Source: Pontederia crassipes (taxonomy: Eukaryota > Streptophyta > Magnoliopsida > Commelinales > Pontederiaceae). Taken from it: a stretch of DNA of 64,000 nt. Shown in pieces: positions 35,852-48,600 of the stretch. Below the pieces are notes generated by a model. The model saw only the letters and a list, made by a program, of their open reading frames with translations. It was not told where the DNA came from and did not search any database. The position numbers and the translations under genes are program-made. Within the stretch, counting starts at the first letter, position 1. The number at the start of each line of letters is the position of its first letter. The DNA lies in the NCBI GenBank assembly GCA_030549335.1, contig CM060196.1, positions 22,774,501-22,838,500 on the forward strand, written 5' to 3'.

Positions 35852-38800
35852 TAAAAAAATCAAGACATGTTTTTTTTTGCAGTGCTAAATTTTTATTAAA
35901 AATTTAAATTTGATTGAGTTATTTTTTAGTTTTGCCCTTTGTGGCAACTTAAGGATGTAAAAACTTGCTCTTAAGTTTTCAAATAATTATGCTTCATGTT
36001 TTCATATTTAATTATTTATGCATTTCTGTATAATTGTGCCTCAATATTTGTACAATGTTTTTCTGTTACAAGATTAAACCTTAATTGGTAAAATGTCAAA
36101 TGATACAACAAATTAATAAAATAACTCATCCAACTATACTTTCACTTTGAATCGAACATCTATCATGGCTTTATTATATATTCGTTGATATCTATCATGA
36201 CTTCATTATTTGTGCGTTGATACGAAAATCTTATATAAATGATACAACAAATTCATCACCGAAAAATAAATGATACAACAAATTAAGTGCAACATTAATT
36301 CACTTCTTTGGTTCTATGTGCAACGTCAGGACGATAACAAATATAATAAATTCATACGTTAATCTCATATATACATATACGCAAGTGTGTTTGGTATTCA
36401 AAATTTGGATCAACCCAAGTTTTGGTTACTTCTGCCAAAAAAAAAATTGTAGCATCAGAATCGAAATTTTGATCAAACATAACGTGATCAGAATTTTGGT
36501 TTCAAAGTTCTTGCCAAAGGCAGAAATTTCTTATCATTTCAGGTGATATTTTTTAATATATATATAATATTATATAGTTTAATAATATATATACTTATTT
36601 ATTAATATTCTATTAGAAAATCATTAGAAATAAATTTATTTAGTTCTGATAATTAAAAATATTTTTATTAATTAGTTATAATATTTTCTTAGTATTATAA
36701 TATAATAAAATTATAAAAAATACATAATCAATTAACTAAACTAATGTAATTTTTTTATTTATTGTATTATAATGTTAATTAAATAAAATTAGTGTAAAAC
36801 CTTATGTATGATATTATATTTATTATATTATTAATTAAAAATTTCAGTTGTTTTTAGTAAAATTATAAATAATCTAATTTATATTATACTTGGATATTAA
36901 GATATTATTTATGTAAAATGAACTATAATATTAATAAATATAAAAATTTAATATTAATATATTACGACAACTTATTTTTACTAAATTTCAAATTAATAAT
37001 TATGTATAATATTTTTATATGGTAGTAATTATATTATAAATAAATACATAATATTTTTATTAACTATAATTTTATACTTCATAAAATAATAAATTTTATT
37101 CCTATTTATTACTTTTTATTTAAACGCCCATTAAAATTTATTTACCAAATTATTATTTTTTAATTTATGACAATTACATTTTCCATTCAAATAATAAACT
37201 CAATATTTTCTATCTTATACATTAGATCTAAAAAACTAATAGGAACTAATATGTCCTTCACTTTTTAACAGTGAGTAATTCTGTTGGTTATTTATAAGCT
37301 AATTTGTAATGCCCGCAATATCACAGGGTTTATGAAATCATACACTAAAATCAGAGATACGAGTGAATGACGTCATTAATATAGAGGGACCTTTCAGCTT
37401 ATGCAAAGGTTCAAGGGGTCGGAGGGATGCGGAGAAATGTGCAAATAAGGGGTCGATCGCACCACCCAAATTTTATCATAAAATATATTGTCGTTAAACA
37501 TTATAATTGTTTCCACCATTTTGCACAGGACGTCAATCTGTAAAATGAAACTTGAAGACAAGCAAACTGATATGCTTTAATCACAAGACTATATATATAC
37601 AAACCAATTTTGTATAATTAATATGCAACAAACAAATTAAGATCATTAGATCATAGTTATATAATTCAGATTCAACTTGTCTATTAAATTTAATATTAAG
37701 TTATTAAATTTAATCTCAATTATATAATAATTATCTAACGATTCAAATTTATTAAATATATAATAGTTCTATAATTTCTAATTACATATTACTTAAATTC
37801 ATATGAGGTTAGATAGCATGCAACTAACTTTTGTATAACAAATATACAACCAACAAATAATATCATTAGATCATAATTATATAGTTCTTTTGTTAAAAAA
37901 GATAAAATAATAACTTATTTTGAGTTGTGCAAATTTGATTCAAAGGTAGACCCATCACTCCATCGCTTATTTTTTACATTATTCACTCCAATATTTCACT
38001 TTTAAAGCATGAAAATATATCTTTAGATATATAAATGTTTTTATATTAAAAATTATTTGTGTTTTTTATATATTTCAAATTTAAATTGCATAAAAATTTC
38101 AATTAAATAAAAATACTTTACTTTTAGGTGCGAAATATAGAAAATCTCTTGGAGTCGGATCTCATGGTCAGATGCTTATAAGTAGTGGTGAAGTTCTCAA
38201 GATATTTTGTACCATCTAATAAGAAGTTTGCTGGAAGGTGGGAGGTGAGGAAAAAGGTGAAACACTGAAAAAGGGGGAAAAATGAGTAGGTAAGGTCAAC
38301 AATGAATAATGTACGTTTATTATTCACGTTACCATTGTGCATGATCATTAAATTAATTGAGTAAGTGGGTATAGAAAGAAAATTTGCTAAACATAATTTC
38401 ACAATCAATGGGAATTGTTTTCATAGTTGTAGAATCGAAAATGTTAAATATATGTAGGATCTTCGGTCTAAAAAATTATTCATTATTTTTTGAGTCATTT
38501 TTTTAAAATTGAATAAAATCATTTAAAACCATTTAGAAGAATAAAAAATCACCGTCTTCGAAGTCTTATTTTAATATAATTATTTTTATAAATCTACAAT
38601 AAATTCAATTAATGTAAAATATATTATTTTTATACCTAAATATAGGATATAGAATTAAAATTATCAAATTAGAGTTTCATAATGTGCTAGAAAAATACTA
38701 AGTTATATAAAAAATATTACACCAATATTAAAAAAATTGATAATTTATGAATTAATCATATAAAAAATAATTAAAACAATTTTTTTTGGATATGACTCTA

Positions 38801-39680
38801 ATTTAAGTGGATCAACTTTATTCTATTTTAAAACGCCTAAATTGCATTCGAGTTTCTAATTTTTATTCTTTTTTCTGTTGGATTTTTTTTTCAAAATGTT
38901 CCTTACACTCCTAAATATATCCTAAATATTTGAGAGATGAGTCATAAAAAACTATAATAACTTTCCTCGTGCACGATTAAAATGAATTATCGCCAATTCC
39001 CACAATGGTTAAGTGAGATGCAATGGTTCGTTGCGTCATTGAAATGGTTAAATTTAGGTTCGTTGTTTTATCCTGAATGATTTCAATAAAATAATGATGA
39101 ACATCTAAACTAACGAATGTCACTATTTTTTGTAAAAGAACTCTTGTTCATGTTCACGCCGCTTCATACGCTTCCCAAACAGCCTCCTCTCACTCTGCGT
39201 CCGAAGCTAGACACGTCGGATCCATCATCCTGCGACTCCTTGTCACACTCTGACTTCCGACTCTACAATGATATGAACCTTCGGATTCACCTCACACAAC
39301 AAGACTTCCAACAAAGGATTTAACGTTTTTTAAATATAACTTTTATGATTAATATCAAATTATAAATTTATAACATTTAAACTTTAAGCTTATCCGAATT
39401 TAACACCTAAGTGTTTCTCTTTGATTTATTCCAGCTTTTGTTAATTCTTTTTGTAACTGTGAAATATTATTCTTGCCCTTACTTTTTTTAATATAAAATA
39501 AAATTACAAATAACACAAAATAAAAATTCTAACATGATAATAATAGTTTATAAAATATTTATTATAAATTTTGTTTATTATGATAAAAAAAATATGGGTA
39601 AAAAATATATTTTATAATTATTAGAAAAAAAGATTAGTAGAATTTAACTTAACTTAACGAAAGGAATCAAGTATTAAATT
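35852..39680. other. Very AT-rich intergenic sequence, no gene
   Basis: From ~36540 to 37130 it is almost pure A/T. Open frames at 36316, 38124 and 39117 are short and show no domain. A TGTTTGGTATTCAAAATTTGG-like word at ~36387 may be a MITE edge. Confidence 0.4.
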
Positions 39681-39820
39681 TGGAAGCCTCGTCTGTCATA
39701 GTCAGATATATTGTCCGCGGCGACACCAAATTAGTCGGACTGATGATGAGTCGTGATTTTAAATTCGTGATCAGTGCACATAATCGTTAGCATCACGTTG
39801 AATTTGAATGAACGACATCG
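39681..39820 (+). repeat. SINE-like dispersed repeat, copy 2
   Basis: It shares TGTCATAGTCAGATATATTG, TTAGTCGGACT, AAATTCGTGATCAGTGC and AACGTTAGC-type blocks with copy 3 at 60014-60200 (TGTCATAATTAGACATGCTG, ATAGTCGGATT, AAATTCGTGATCAGTAC). The box-containing left part is missing. Confidence 0.55.
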
Positions 39821-40019
39821 CTTCCTGCGCACTAGGATGACAACCGAAAAAAAATTAAATTTTACAAAATTTAGATATCAAAATCTATAAATTTAAAATT
39901 AGATATAATTTTAAATTATTATAAAGTAAAGTGGTGACGGGTCCTTCTGAACTTTCTCCTGGTTTTCTTGGAGCATGCGTTAAGGAAATGAGTACGTGAG
40001 CACTTCCACCGACCCTATG

Positions 40020-40175
40020 AGACACGTGGTGGCGGCTCGCAGCTCAATCTCGGGCCCCACTCTTGCGGTCCAGTGACGCATGTCGTGGATTCCGGGACCC
40101 ACCGCAAACACGCATCCATGTCAAAGTTCTGGTCCATCTCGGTGGACGGGACGTGGACGTGGACGTGGTGTAGAT
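40020..40175. promoter_or_regulatory. GC-rich cluster with G-box and two TCP-type sites
   Basis: Within an AT-rich neighbourhood this ~160 bp patch holds a G-box in GACACGTGGTGG (core CACGTG, 40023-40028), GGCCCCAC (40053-40060) and GGACCCAC (40095-40102). The last two are reverse complements of GTGGGNCC, the class II TCP site. A short GGACGTGGACGTGGACGTGG repeat follows near 40148. It is ~1.5 kb upstream of the ACR start and could be a distal enhancer, or a relic. Function is inferred from motifs alone. Confidence 0.35.
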
Positions 40176-41510
40176 CCCCAATCTTACTCGTCCAGGTCTC
40201 AGTTCGATACGATATTTACTTATTTCTCTTTTCACGTCGATAAATCTATTTTTAAATTAGAAAACAAAAAACACATTTGCACCTCAAATTTTGATGTTTT
40301 CTTTCAAGGAGATATCGTTTAAATTATCGGTCATTAAATTCATTAGGTGAATATAAAAATTCTGCACCAACTGAATGAAGATTTTGATACTTTTAACAGG
40401 TTTTGCTTTCAACATTTGGCACTTAGTTTCTTTTTTTTTATTTATTTTATATGTACATTTTTAATGCTGAATTTATGAGAGATTTTATATATTTAAAATT
40501 ATTAACATCTGACTAATTTAAAATAAAAGTTAAAATGATAATTGAATAGGTCTCCTATACTTTTACGAGCTACTTATTTATTTTATGTTTTGTTCAGAAA
40601 TGAATACCTAGGGAAAAACAAAATGTATTGATATTTCTTTTAAGAGGATGATGGGAGGAGGACCCACTGAGCCCTGCAACATTGCAGTGGAAAAGATTAA
40701 CAATTACACTCACATAATTTTATGACTGATTTGACATAATTTTCTATCCATTTTCCATAGTGAGGTACTCACTGGACAGGAAAATCTTTTATTTTATTTC
40801 TTACTTTCAATATTACAAATGAACGATAATCATATTACTATGTGAAATAATATGAGATATGAAAACATTGATGCTTTTCTGGAAAGCAATTTCCTCGATT
40901 TTACGATTTGCTTGCATAAAATAGGATGGTCAACATGACAATATAAATCTTTATTGATAAAAGGGTAAATTAACAAAGAAAAAATGAACTTTTCTTTTCT
41001 TTTATATTGAACGCAAACCATTTTTCTCCCTCTATTGCTTTTTTATATTAAAAAAATTATTTGTCTTCGCATTTAAATACAATTCTAGATTATATTTGGA
41101 CTTCTAATTTTTTATTTTTTAAAAGTTTTTTTGGGATCGAATAAATTTTTCGAATCGACGAAGTTTTTCTTACACACTTATTCGAAGCTAATGGTATTAG
41201 AGAATAATTTTTTTTTAGAAGAAACAATAATAAATTTATTAATTAGTCAAGCAAGCTTTTACTTACTACCATTGTTTAGCATTAAGGCGTTTGCTTACTT
41301 GTGCAGTAAAGAGTTACAGCTCAACTGATTGAAAAGTGAGTGAAGGAAGGAAGGTCTCACACACAGACTCACTGCATCACATGAACCAACCAAGCAACGC
41401 AAAAACGCAGGGGAGGCTTAAATAACAGGTACAACGTACCCACAAACCACACTGCAGAGACAAGGAGAGGAGAGAAGCAACCATTAACAAGTACACCATC
41501 TCTCTCTCTC
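40176..41510. other. ACR upstream region, AT-rich
   Basis: No gene or clear repeat; presumably the ACR promoter in its last part. Confidence 0.4.
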
Positions 41511-41518
41511 TATATATA
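41511..41518 (+). promoter_or_regulatory. Candidate TATA box of the ACR gene
   Basis: TATATATA directly after a CT tract, 173 bp before the ATG. A start near 41545 would give a ~145-nt leader. Confidence 0.45.
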
Positions 41519-41552
41519 CACCACCCACAAAGTCACAGCCTTTCTTCCTTGA

Positions 41553-41615
41553 ATGCCCTCTGGTGTAATTGTTCTTCTGAGTTCCTGTACAAAGTGCTCT
41601 CCTTCTGCTTTTTAG
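41553..41615 (+). other. Upstream ORF 1 in the ACR leader (20 codons)
   Basis: ATG at 41553 opens a frame ending with TAG at 41613-41615. It is in the mRNA only if transcription starts before 41553, as the TATA box suggests. Confidence 0.4.
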
Positions 41616-41653
41616 CTAGAAAGGACACGACACGTTAACGGCCCTTTTGGCCT

Positions 41654-41689
41654 ATGAGACGGCGAGGAAGATTGGTTTTTTTGGTCTGA
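41654..41689 (+). other. Upstream ORF 2 in the ACR leader (11 codons)
   Basis: It encodes MRRRGRLVFLV and stops with TGA one base before the main ATG at 41691. Such an end would require reinitiation or leaky scanning for the main protein. Confidence 0.5.
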
Positions 41690-41690
41690 G

Positions 41691-44680
41691 ATGGGTATCC
41701 CTTGTGATGATGCGGTGCTGATCCGGGAGCCGGACGTCGCCGGAGATCCCAGCGTCATTACCGTCAGCTGCCCCGACAAGACAGGCCTCGGCTGCGACCT
41801 CTGCCGCGTCATCCTCCTCTTTGGTCTGAGCATTCTCAGAGGGGGTCAGTTCTCTATCCTCTCAGTTCACCCAGGTGTCATGTTTGTGTTGGAACATCCA
41901 ATTCTTTAGGTGGTCAAAAATCATGTCTTTTGCCGGCAAGAAGCAAAATTTTCCCCTTTTATTTGGTCCAAGGATCAGTTTTTTTTTCCTTTACAGTAAA
42001 AGTTTATTTTAACAATTGAATGTTTTCTGCTAGATGTTAGCACGGACGGGAAATGGTGTTACATAGTGTTTTGGGTGGAAGAGAAAGGAGGGGGTGGGAC
42101 GAGGTGGGGGTTACTGAAGAAGAGGCTACTGGGCGTTTGCCCGGCAGTGTCCACGACGTCTGGGCTGTACAATTGCTATTACAGGTTTCAGGAGCTGATG
42201 GCCATGAACCAGGAGCAACCGCAGGTGTTTCTGCTCAAGTTCTCTTGCCACGATCGGATGGGCCTCCTGCATGGTTGGTGCTTGATTCCTCATAAACTTG
42301 GGCATTTTTACTTCAGCAATGTGTGATCAGGCTTTCTAACACATCTCTGGCTTCCTGTATGAAATCTATATTTCTATTGTTGGGGATTGCAATTATTCTA
42401 TTATGTAGTGCTTATTGGCAATTTACTGCAATTTCCCTGTATATATAATCTGGTTGGAACTGAATTGGAGTCTGAAGTCTGCATGTATGTTAGATAGATT
42501 GATGTTATAGGAAGTTATTATATCCCTCTATTGCTTTCTTTCCTTATGATATCTGCTCTTCAGATACGGTCAGTTGGAATATCTAAAGATACTAGGAGAA
42601 GATTTCAATTCAGAGTTTCCCCATATGCTGCTTGATCCTCTGTTTCTTATGGATGATTCTGAACTGATTATTGTGGAATTTCATTCAAAAACGAGTTTAA
42701 ATGACTTGTAATTGTCTCTCTGACAGGAGGACTAATAAATAAATTTTTTTTGGCAGATGTTACGGAAGTACTATGTGAGCTGGAACTCACTATAATAAGA
42801 GTGAAGGTGACCACCACACCTGATGAGAGAGTAATGGACCTCTTCTTTATCACCGACAATAGGTTGGCCTAACTCCTTTCTTTCCCAACATTGTCAGTTT
42901 GTATTTCCTTTTACTTGTCTTCAATTTATTATGCATGAAAAAGGCACCTCAAAGAGTACTAGAAAAAGGGGAATAGAATGAAGTTTTTGCTAAAGTTTGC
43001 TTAGTGGGAAAGGAAACATGTGAGTTTGTTGTGTGATTAAGCTTCTTGCCTAATCCACTTTAATGTGTTAGCTTGATAGAGCATGATCCACTTATGGTTG
43101 ATGAGTGTTGTGTGTCGGATATTAAGCGTTGTAGTTGTATGTCAAAAATACTGACAACTGCTTGATATTTACCTGAATTGCACTGGTTTTCAAAGGCACA
43201 AATTAATATCCATAACTGCTATGCAGTGGAATCCAACTCTCCAAACAAAAGTTTCGTCATGAGATACTTGCGATAATTCTTGAAGCAAAATGCTTTCTTT
43301 TGCAGAAAAATGTTCGTATCACATTTTCACTTATTTAGTCAGCTTATATGCTAACCATGTCCTGTTTTGCATTCAATTGAGCACCATAGGCTAAGTTACA
43401 TGCCAATAATTTTCCAGTGATTCAGATTACTTGTCCAAAAAGTATATGATTCCCGTGTCCTGCATTCTGAAATAATCATATATGTTTTTGTTCAGGGAGC
43501 TTCTACATACAAAAGAGAGAAGGGATGAAACATGCGATAGATTGATGACTGTTCTAGGTAAGTCCATGACAAGTTGTGACATTCAACCAGCTAATGCGGA
43601 GGTTGCCACATGGTTAGAAGCTTCAGGGGCATTGCCTCCTGCAATTGCTGAAGAAATGTTCAATTTGGAGCTTCCTGAAGAGTCGCCAGTTGGATCGCCT
43701 TCAACAAGTAATAATCTTTCTGTCACAATGGACAACACCCTCAGCCCTGGGCACACCCTAATTCAAATTGTTAGTCGTGATCACAAGGGACTCCTGTACG
43801 ACATCATGAGGACATTGAAGGATTACAACATCCAGGTAAATGATGGCAGATGACAGCAGTTTCCACTCGGCATAATCAACAATAAGAAAACTGTTTAAAT
43901 AGTTACTTGCTTATTTTTCTTTGTGCTGCTTACAATGCCTTTCTTTTGGGTCTTCCTTAAATAGATGCCTTGGCGCCTTACTATACTCACAATTATTACA
44001 AAAAAAACCTCAACTCTTAAACCTTTCAACTATTTGGGAAGTTTAACAAGTTGATTAGCACCTCTGAATCTGATAACCAACACCCATTGAGCCCTATGAT
44101 TTAAATTAGATGTCAACCCGATGCCTTAATCTTCTAGTTATTGCATCCAACTGATACTGATACGGTTTTTCCTCGATGACCAGGTATCCTATGGCCGTTT
44201 CCATGCAACTTGTAAAGGAAATTGCGAGGTTGACTTGTTTGTTACACAAATGGATGGGAAGAAACTACTTGATCCTAGCAAGCAGAAAGCCTTATGTTCA
44301 CGCCTGCGAATGGAGTTGTTTCGTCCACTCCGAATCACCGTAATTAACCGTGGCCCGGACACTGAGCTCCTGGTTGCAAATCCTGTTGAATTATCTGGCA
44401 GAGGCCGACCTCTCGTGTTTCACAATATCACACTTGCACTAAAGAATCTTCACATCCGCATATTCTTGGTTCGTCTATTTATACCTAAAGCTTCGTTCAT
44501 CCTCTTGTTGGATAGGTTTCCTGATGCTTTTGAACTTTTCAGGCTGAGATAGGGAGACATGTCGTGGGCGACCGCGAATGGGAAGTCTACAAGATCCTTC
44601 TGGGAGATGACTTTGAGTCGTCTGCATCCAAGAAAGAGATTATAGATGGAGTAACCAAGATGCTCATGGGTTGGGATTGA
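41691..44680 (+). CDS. ACR9/ACR10-like: ACT domain-repeat protein, ACR9/ACR10 type, 6 exons
   Basis: ACR proteins are plant regulators built of four ACT domains, which elsewhere bind amino acids; they lack a catalytic domain, and the ligand of the ACR9/10 group is not settled. Exons: 41691-41844, 42034-42273, 42757-42862, 43496-43835, 44184-44468, 44543-44680, all GT..AG with consistent phases, giving 420 residues, close to the ~411 of ACR9. ACT 1 (~20-85) has PSVITVSCPDKTGLGCDLCR; ACT 2 (from ~116) VFLLKFSCHDRMGLLHDVTE; ACT 3 (~254 on) TLIQIVSRDHKGLLYDIMRT; ACT 4 (~330-400) LRITVINRGPDTELLVANP with the RPLVFHNITLAL helix. The DKTGLG / DRMGLLH / DHKGLLYD turns are the usual ACT ligand-interface motifs. 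It ends LMGWD, followed by a presumed 3' UTR. The MYND gene follows on the same strand 970 bp downstream. Confidence 0.95.
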
Positions 44681-45231
44681 TTGAGCATTAAAATGTCAAG
44701 TTCTTGATTACTAATATGAAACAGAAGTATGACAAAAGAGGCAAGGTATCAGTTGAAAAGTCTGAAACGGCTCAAACCGACAAGGAGTTCCCTTTTGACC
44801 TCTTTCTACTTTGTGCATAGAGAATTGATTACACACACCAGTTACAGTGGATGATGCAAGGAAAGAATAACATGGTCTAGTGATGTTGTATGTATATATT
44901 TCAGTTGTCAATGATGTGTATACACAGTGTAAACTTAGTGCCCAGAAGTAAGATCTAAGAACCACATGTTTAGCAAAAGGTCATGTTATTTTGTATGAAC
45001 ATTTTTTTTTGTTTGATTATATATGTATATATTGGAATGCACGAAGATTTTCCGGAGTCCTATGGTTCCAAGTTTGGGAAGCTTGTTATTCTTTTCTCCT
45101 GATGATGCTTACAAAGTCTAAGCCTGTTAAAAGATTAAAAAAAAACCAAAGATAACCACCAAAAATACAAAGATCAACTTCAGTCATGGAAGTGGAATTC
45201 ATCCTGCTTGGGCATTTCATCATCATCATCA

Positions 45232-45266
<35 letters not shown>

Positions 45267-45650
45267 TAATATCCACTCGGGCTCTTGGTATCCACGGTAT
45301 CTGATTAATTAAAGAGCAGGACAGCATTATATATACATATATATATATATATATGCATAGTGTACTGATTATTTGATTAGGTGGTATAGCCGTTATTTAT
45401 TTGTTTTTAGAGAGAAGTGGCATGAAGTAGAAAATTTGAGGGAAAAATATTGTTCTCATTATTTTTCAATTTTTATTGAAGAATAAGTAGATTGATAAAG
45501 ACGGGTATTTTTCTGGCTTGTCTTCCTAACATATGGGCCTTTAGCCGTTTAGGGCCCAACAGATCCCAAGCCACGTGACGTCTCGTGCCTTTACAATACG
45601 CAGCACGTTTACGTGACACCGTTTTCGAACACCGGACAGGAAAGAGGGAA
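44681..45650. other. ACR 3' flank and MYND gene promoter region
   Basis: It contains an ATC/ATT trinucleotide microsatellite at about 45218-45265 and a short TA run near 45340. No further gene. No decisive TATA box is seen before 45651. Confidence 0.5.
45218..45265. repeat. (ATC)n(ATT)n microsatellite
   Basis: TCATCATC... passing into ATTATT..., a compound trinucleotide repeat of ~48 bp. Confidence 0.9.
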
Positions 45651-48600
45651 ATGGACTGTGCCGCGAAGGGAATCGCTGGAACGCCGTGCGCGCGAGGCCC
45701 TCCCACCCGACGCTGCGGCATATGCGGCGCCGTCTCCTACTGTTCGCGTGAGCATCAAGTGGGTGAACTGTCCCTCGCCGTATTTGAATGTTTATGCGTT
45801 TTACTCTTATGAACATAAGTTGAATGCGTTATTGCCTTTGAGAAACCTCTTGTTCACATCTTCTCATTTACTCGTTCTTTCTTTGTGTTAATGCGTAAAG
45901 ATAGAACAACCTGTGTGTAGGATTGGTGTGCTCGCTCATATGAATCATGATTCATGAAAAAAAAAACGCAAGAAAAAAAAAATTGGTTGCTTTACAGCTT
46001 GGTCAACTTGTAGGACAATTTTGGTAGCTGCCAAAATTGTATGGCAAAAAAAAAAAAAAAAAAAACCAAATAATGTGCATGCTCCTGGTGTTTAATAAAG
46101 CCCTTAACTTTATTATTGATTAGGGACACGCACATTTGTCTCTAGTAATGCGTCACTCAATCTTGGGATTATTTTTTCGAAAATTGAAAGGATGGTTACC
46201 ATGTGTAGCCATCCATTTTATTGAAGGGTAATTGTATTACATGCATTGCTTAAAATACTCATTAACTTCTCCAATCCCTCACCAGACTCCTTGCCAAAGA
46301 TACAACATTTTCAACATAAAATATGTCCCCTCGAAAAATGCACTCATTGGTTTGGAACCAAATCAAGCACATAAAGGCAAAAGGTGTAGCCCGACACCGT
46401 GCTGTGAGATAAGTTTGGGATTATTAATTCCACCCATGACATGCTACCCCTTATATTGCTAATTGGGTAGACAGTACTCCTTCCATGGGAGTAGGAGCAT
46501 ATTTACAGTGACTGGTCCGCAGATGACATCATGATAATGATCTTCCTACCTCTTCCATGCCTTTGTGGTGATTATTCATGCTTCTGAGCATTTTTAGTCA
46601 ATGCATTTTCTGCATAGCTCTAAACAGGATAAGAATGTTACTATGAGTCTCTTCTGGAAATCGCTTGGCATCACTCTCCTTTTTGTAAGAAATTATCTTC
46701 TTAACTGGTTAGGTATAATATAATATGTTTTATTTGTTGTCTTCAGATTTTGCACTGGTGTACTCATAAAGAAGAATGTACAAGGCTTGCAGAACAGATG
46801 CAGCGTGCCAATATCCTTAATGATTTTCCCTTTGAATTTTCTACAGAACTAGAACAGGTCACATACATTTTATGACTTATGTCCCTTTAAGGATAATACT
46901 AAAAATTTAAGCATACCCCTCAGAAAAAAAAATTATGCATACATACTTTTCACTGCATTGGTGGTTATGTCCCTTTAAGGATAATACTAAAAATTAAGCA
47001 TACCCCTCATAGAAAAAAATTTATGCATACCTACTTTTTACTGTATTTGGTGGTTTTCGTTTTTTCTCTTCATTTGAATTAACACCAACTAAAATTCTTA
47101 AGTTTGAGATTTCAAATACATTATGTAGTCTGTGAGTGGCTTGTAACATTATCACAAACCACCGGAAAAAAAAATTCACAAAAACCTGGGCTTCTGCCCT
47201 GGCTTTATGAATATATGACATTCTTTTGTTGCAAATTTGAGTATGTTCCTAAGATTTAGAACTTTGTTTTTTAATCTGGTCTTGTAGAATGAAAAAAAAA
47301 ACAATAGTAAACTGCCAGTATTTTTGCTTTTTCTAATGTCTGAATTTTACAGAGGGTTACAATGTGTAACTTCTATAAATTGCTCAGTTACTCAATTCTG
47401 ATAGAAGATCTGCACATGAAAAAGATTATCTTATAGATAATGAAATGCTACAGAGGGTTATGATGTGTAGCTGCTAGGAATTGCACAAATGGATCAATGC
47501 TGAATTCGCAAAAAGAATAATGGTAATAGTGAATTTCACCAGATGTATCCATCAGCTTTGTGGATACCAAGATAAAACCTTCTTTCTTTATCTTTGAATA
47601 TTTTTCCTGTTGAGAAAGTTATTTTCATTTGAACTGTTCAGAATTGTTTCTCTTTCTAATATCTGCAAATTCTACAGAGGGCTATGTGTGAAGATGCTCG
47701 CATTCTGCAATACCACTAAATGCGGACTGCACATGCAAAAGATTATCCTATAACCTACAAGATGCTTATGAATTTGCAGAAATAACATAGTGAAAATATG
47801 CTGTTTTACGCATTGAATCCATCATATTGGTGGATATTAATTTATTAGTTGTTTTCATAAAACTGTGTAGAAAGTTATTTTTTTATGATGAAAAGATTGT
47901 TATTCAAGTCCTGTAATGCTTGTACTGTTATTCTAAGAATGTTCAAAATTATTCTACTTAATTGTTTGTTTCTCATGTCATGGTCTGTCTTATTCTTTCC
48001 CATGTGATTTTTGGTTTATGCTTTTTCTTATGTTTGACTTTGGTGGTTGCAAAATCAGGAGACTAGATGCTCCTTTTTTACTTCAAGGGAACTTCATCAT
48101 ACTAGGCTATGGCAATCTGAATGCAGCTGTGGGTTATCAGTAATTTCAACTGACAAATCATGGTAAGATATCACCCAAAAGAAGTATGGTAAGTGTGCTT
48201 CTGTTTATTGTTTTATCATATCCACCACATACATATGTATATTGGGTTTAATGGGGGTGAAACTCTGTGGAGCGCCCCATTTTCGTTCGTCCATATCAAA
48301 ATCACCTATGCATATTAAAACCGCTGAAATTACTATACATCAAGCCTTAGATGAAAAAGGAATAGTTCTGAGAACCCCAAATCCCTGTGAAAAAGGAGAA
48401 AGGAATATTACTATCCATGTAATATTGAACACACATTTTAACTTTTCTTCAGAAACTTGAACAATAGTCGCAGGTTGTAACTCATTAAAATTCATGAATA
48501 CAAACTGTGACTCCCTATATTCACCTTCGACAGTTGATTAAGGCCCTCCTGGCTCGGTGGCTTGGGCAGATTATGGGTCCTCATGATACCCTTTGGAGGT

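Noticed and set aside
48242-48460. 72-codon frame in MYND intron 3
   Set aside because: Reads like coding sequence but I cannot match it to any family; too short to call.
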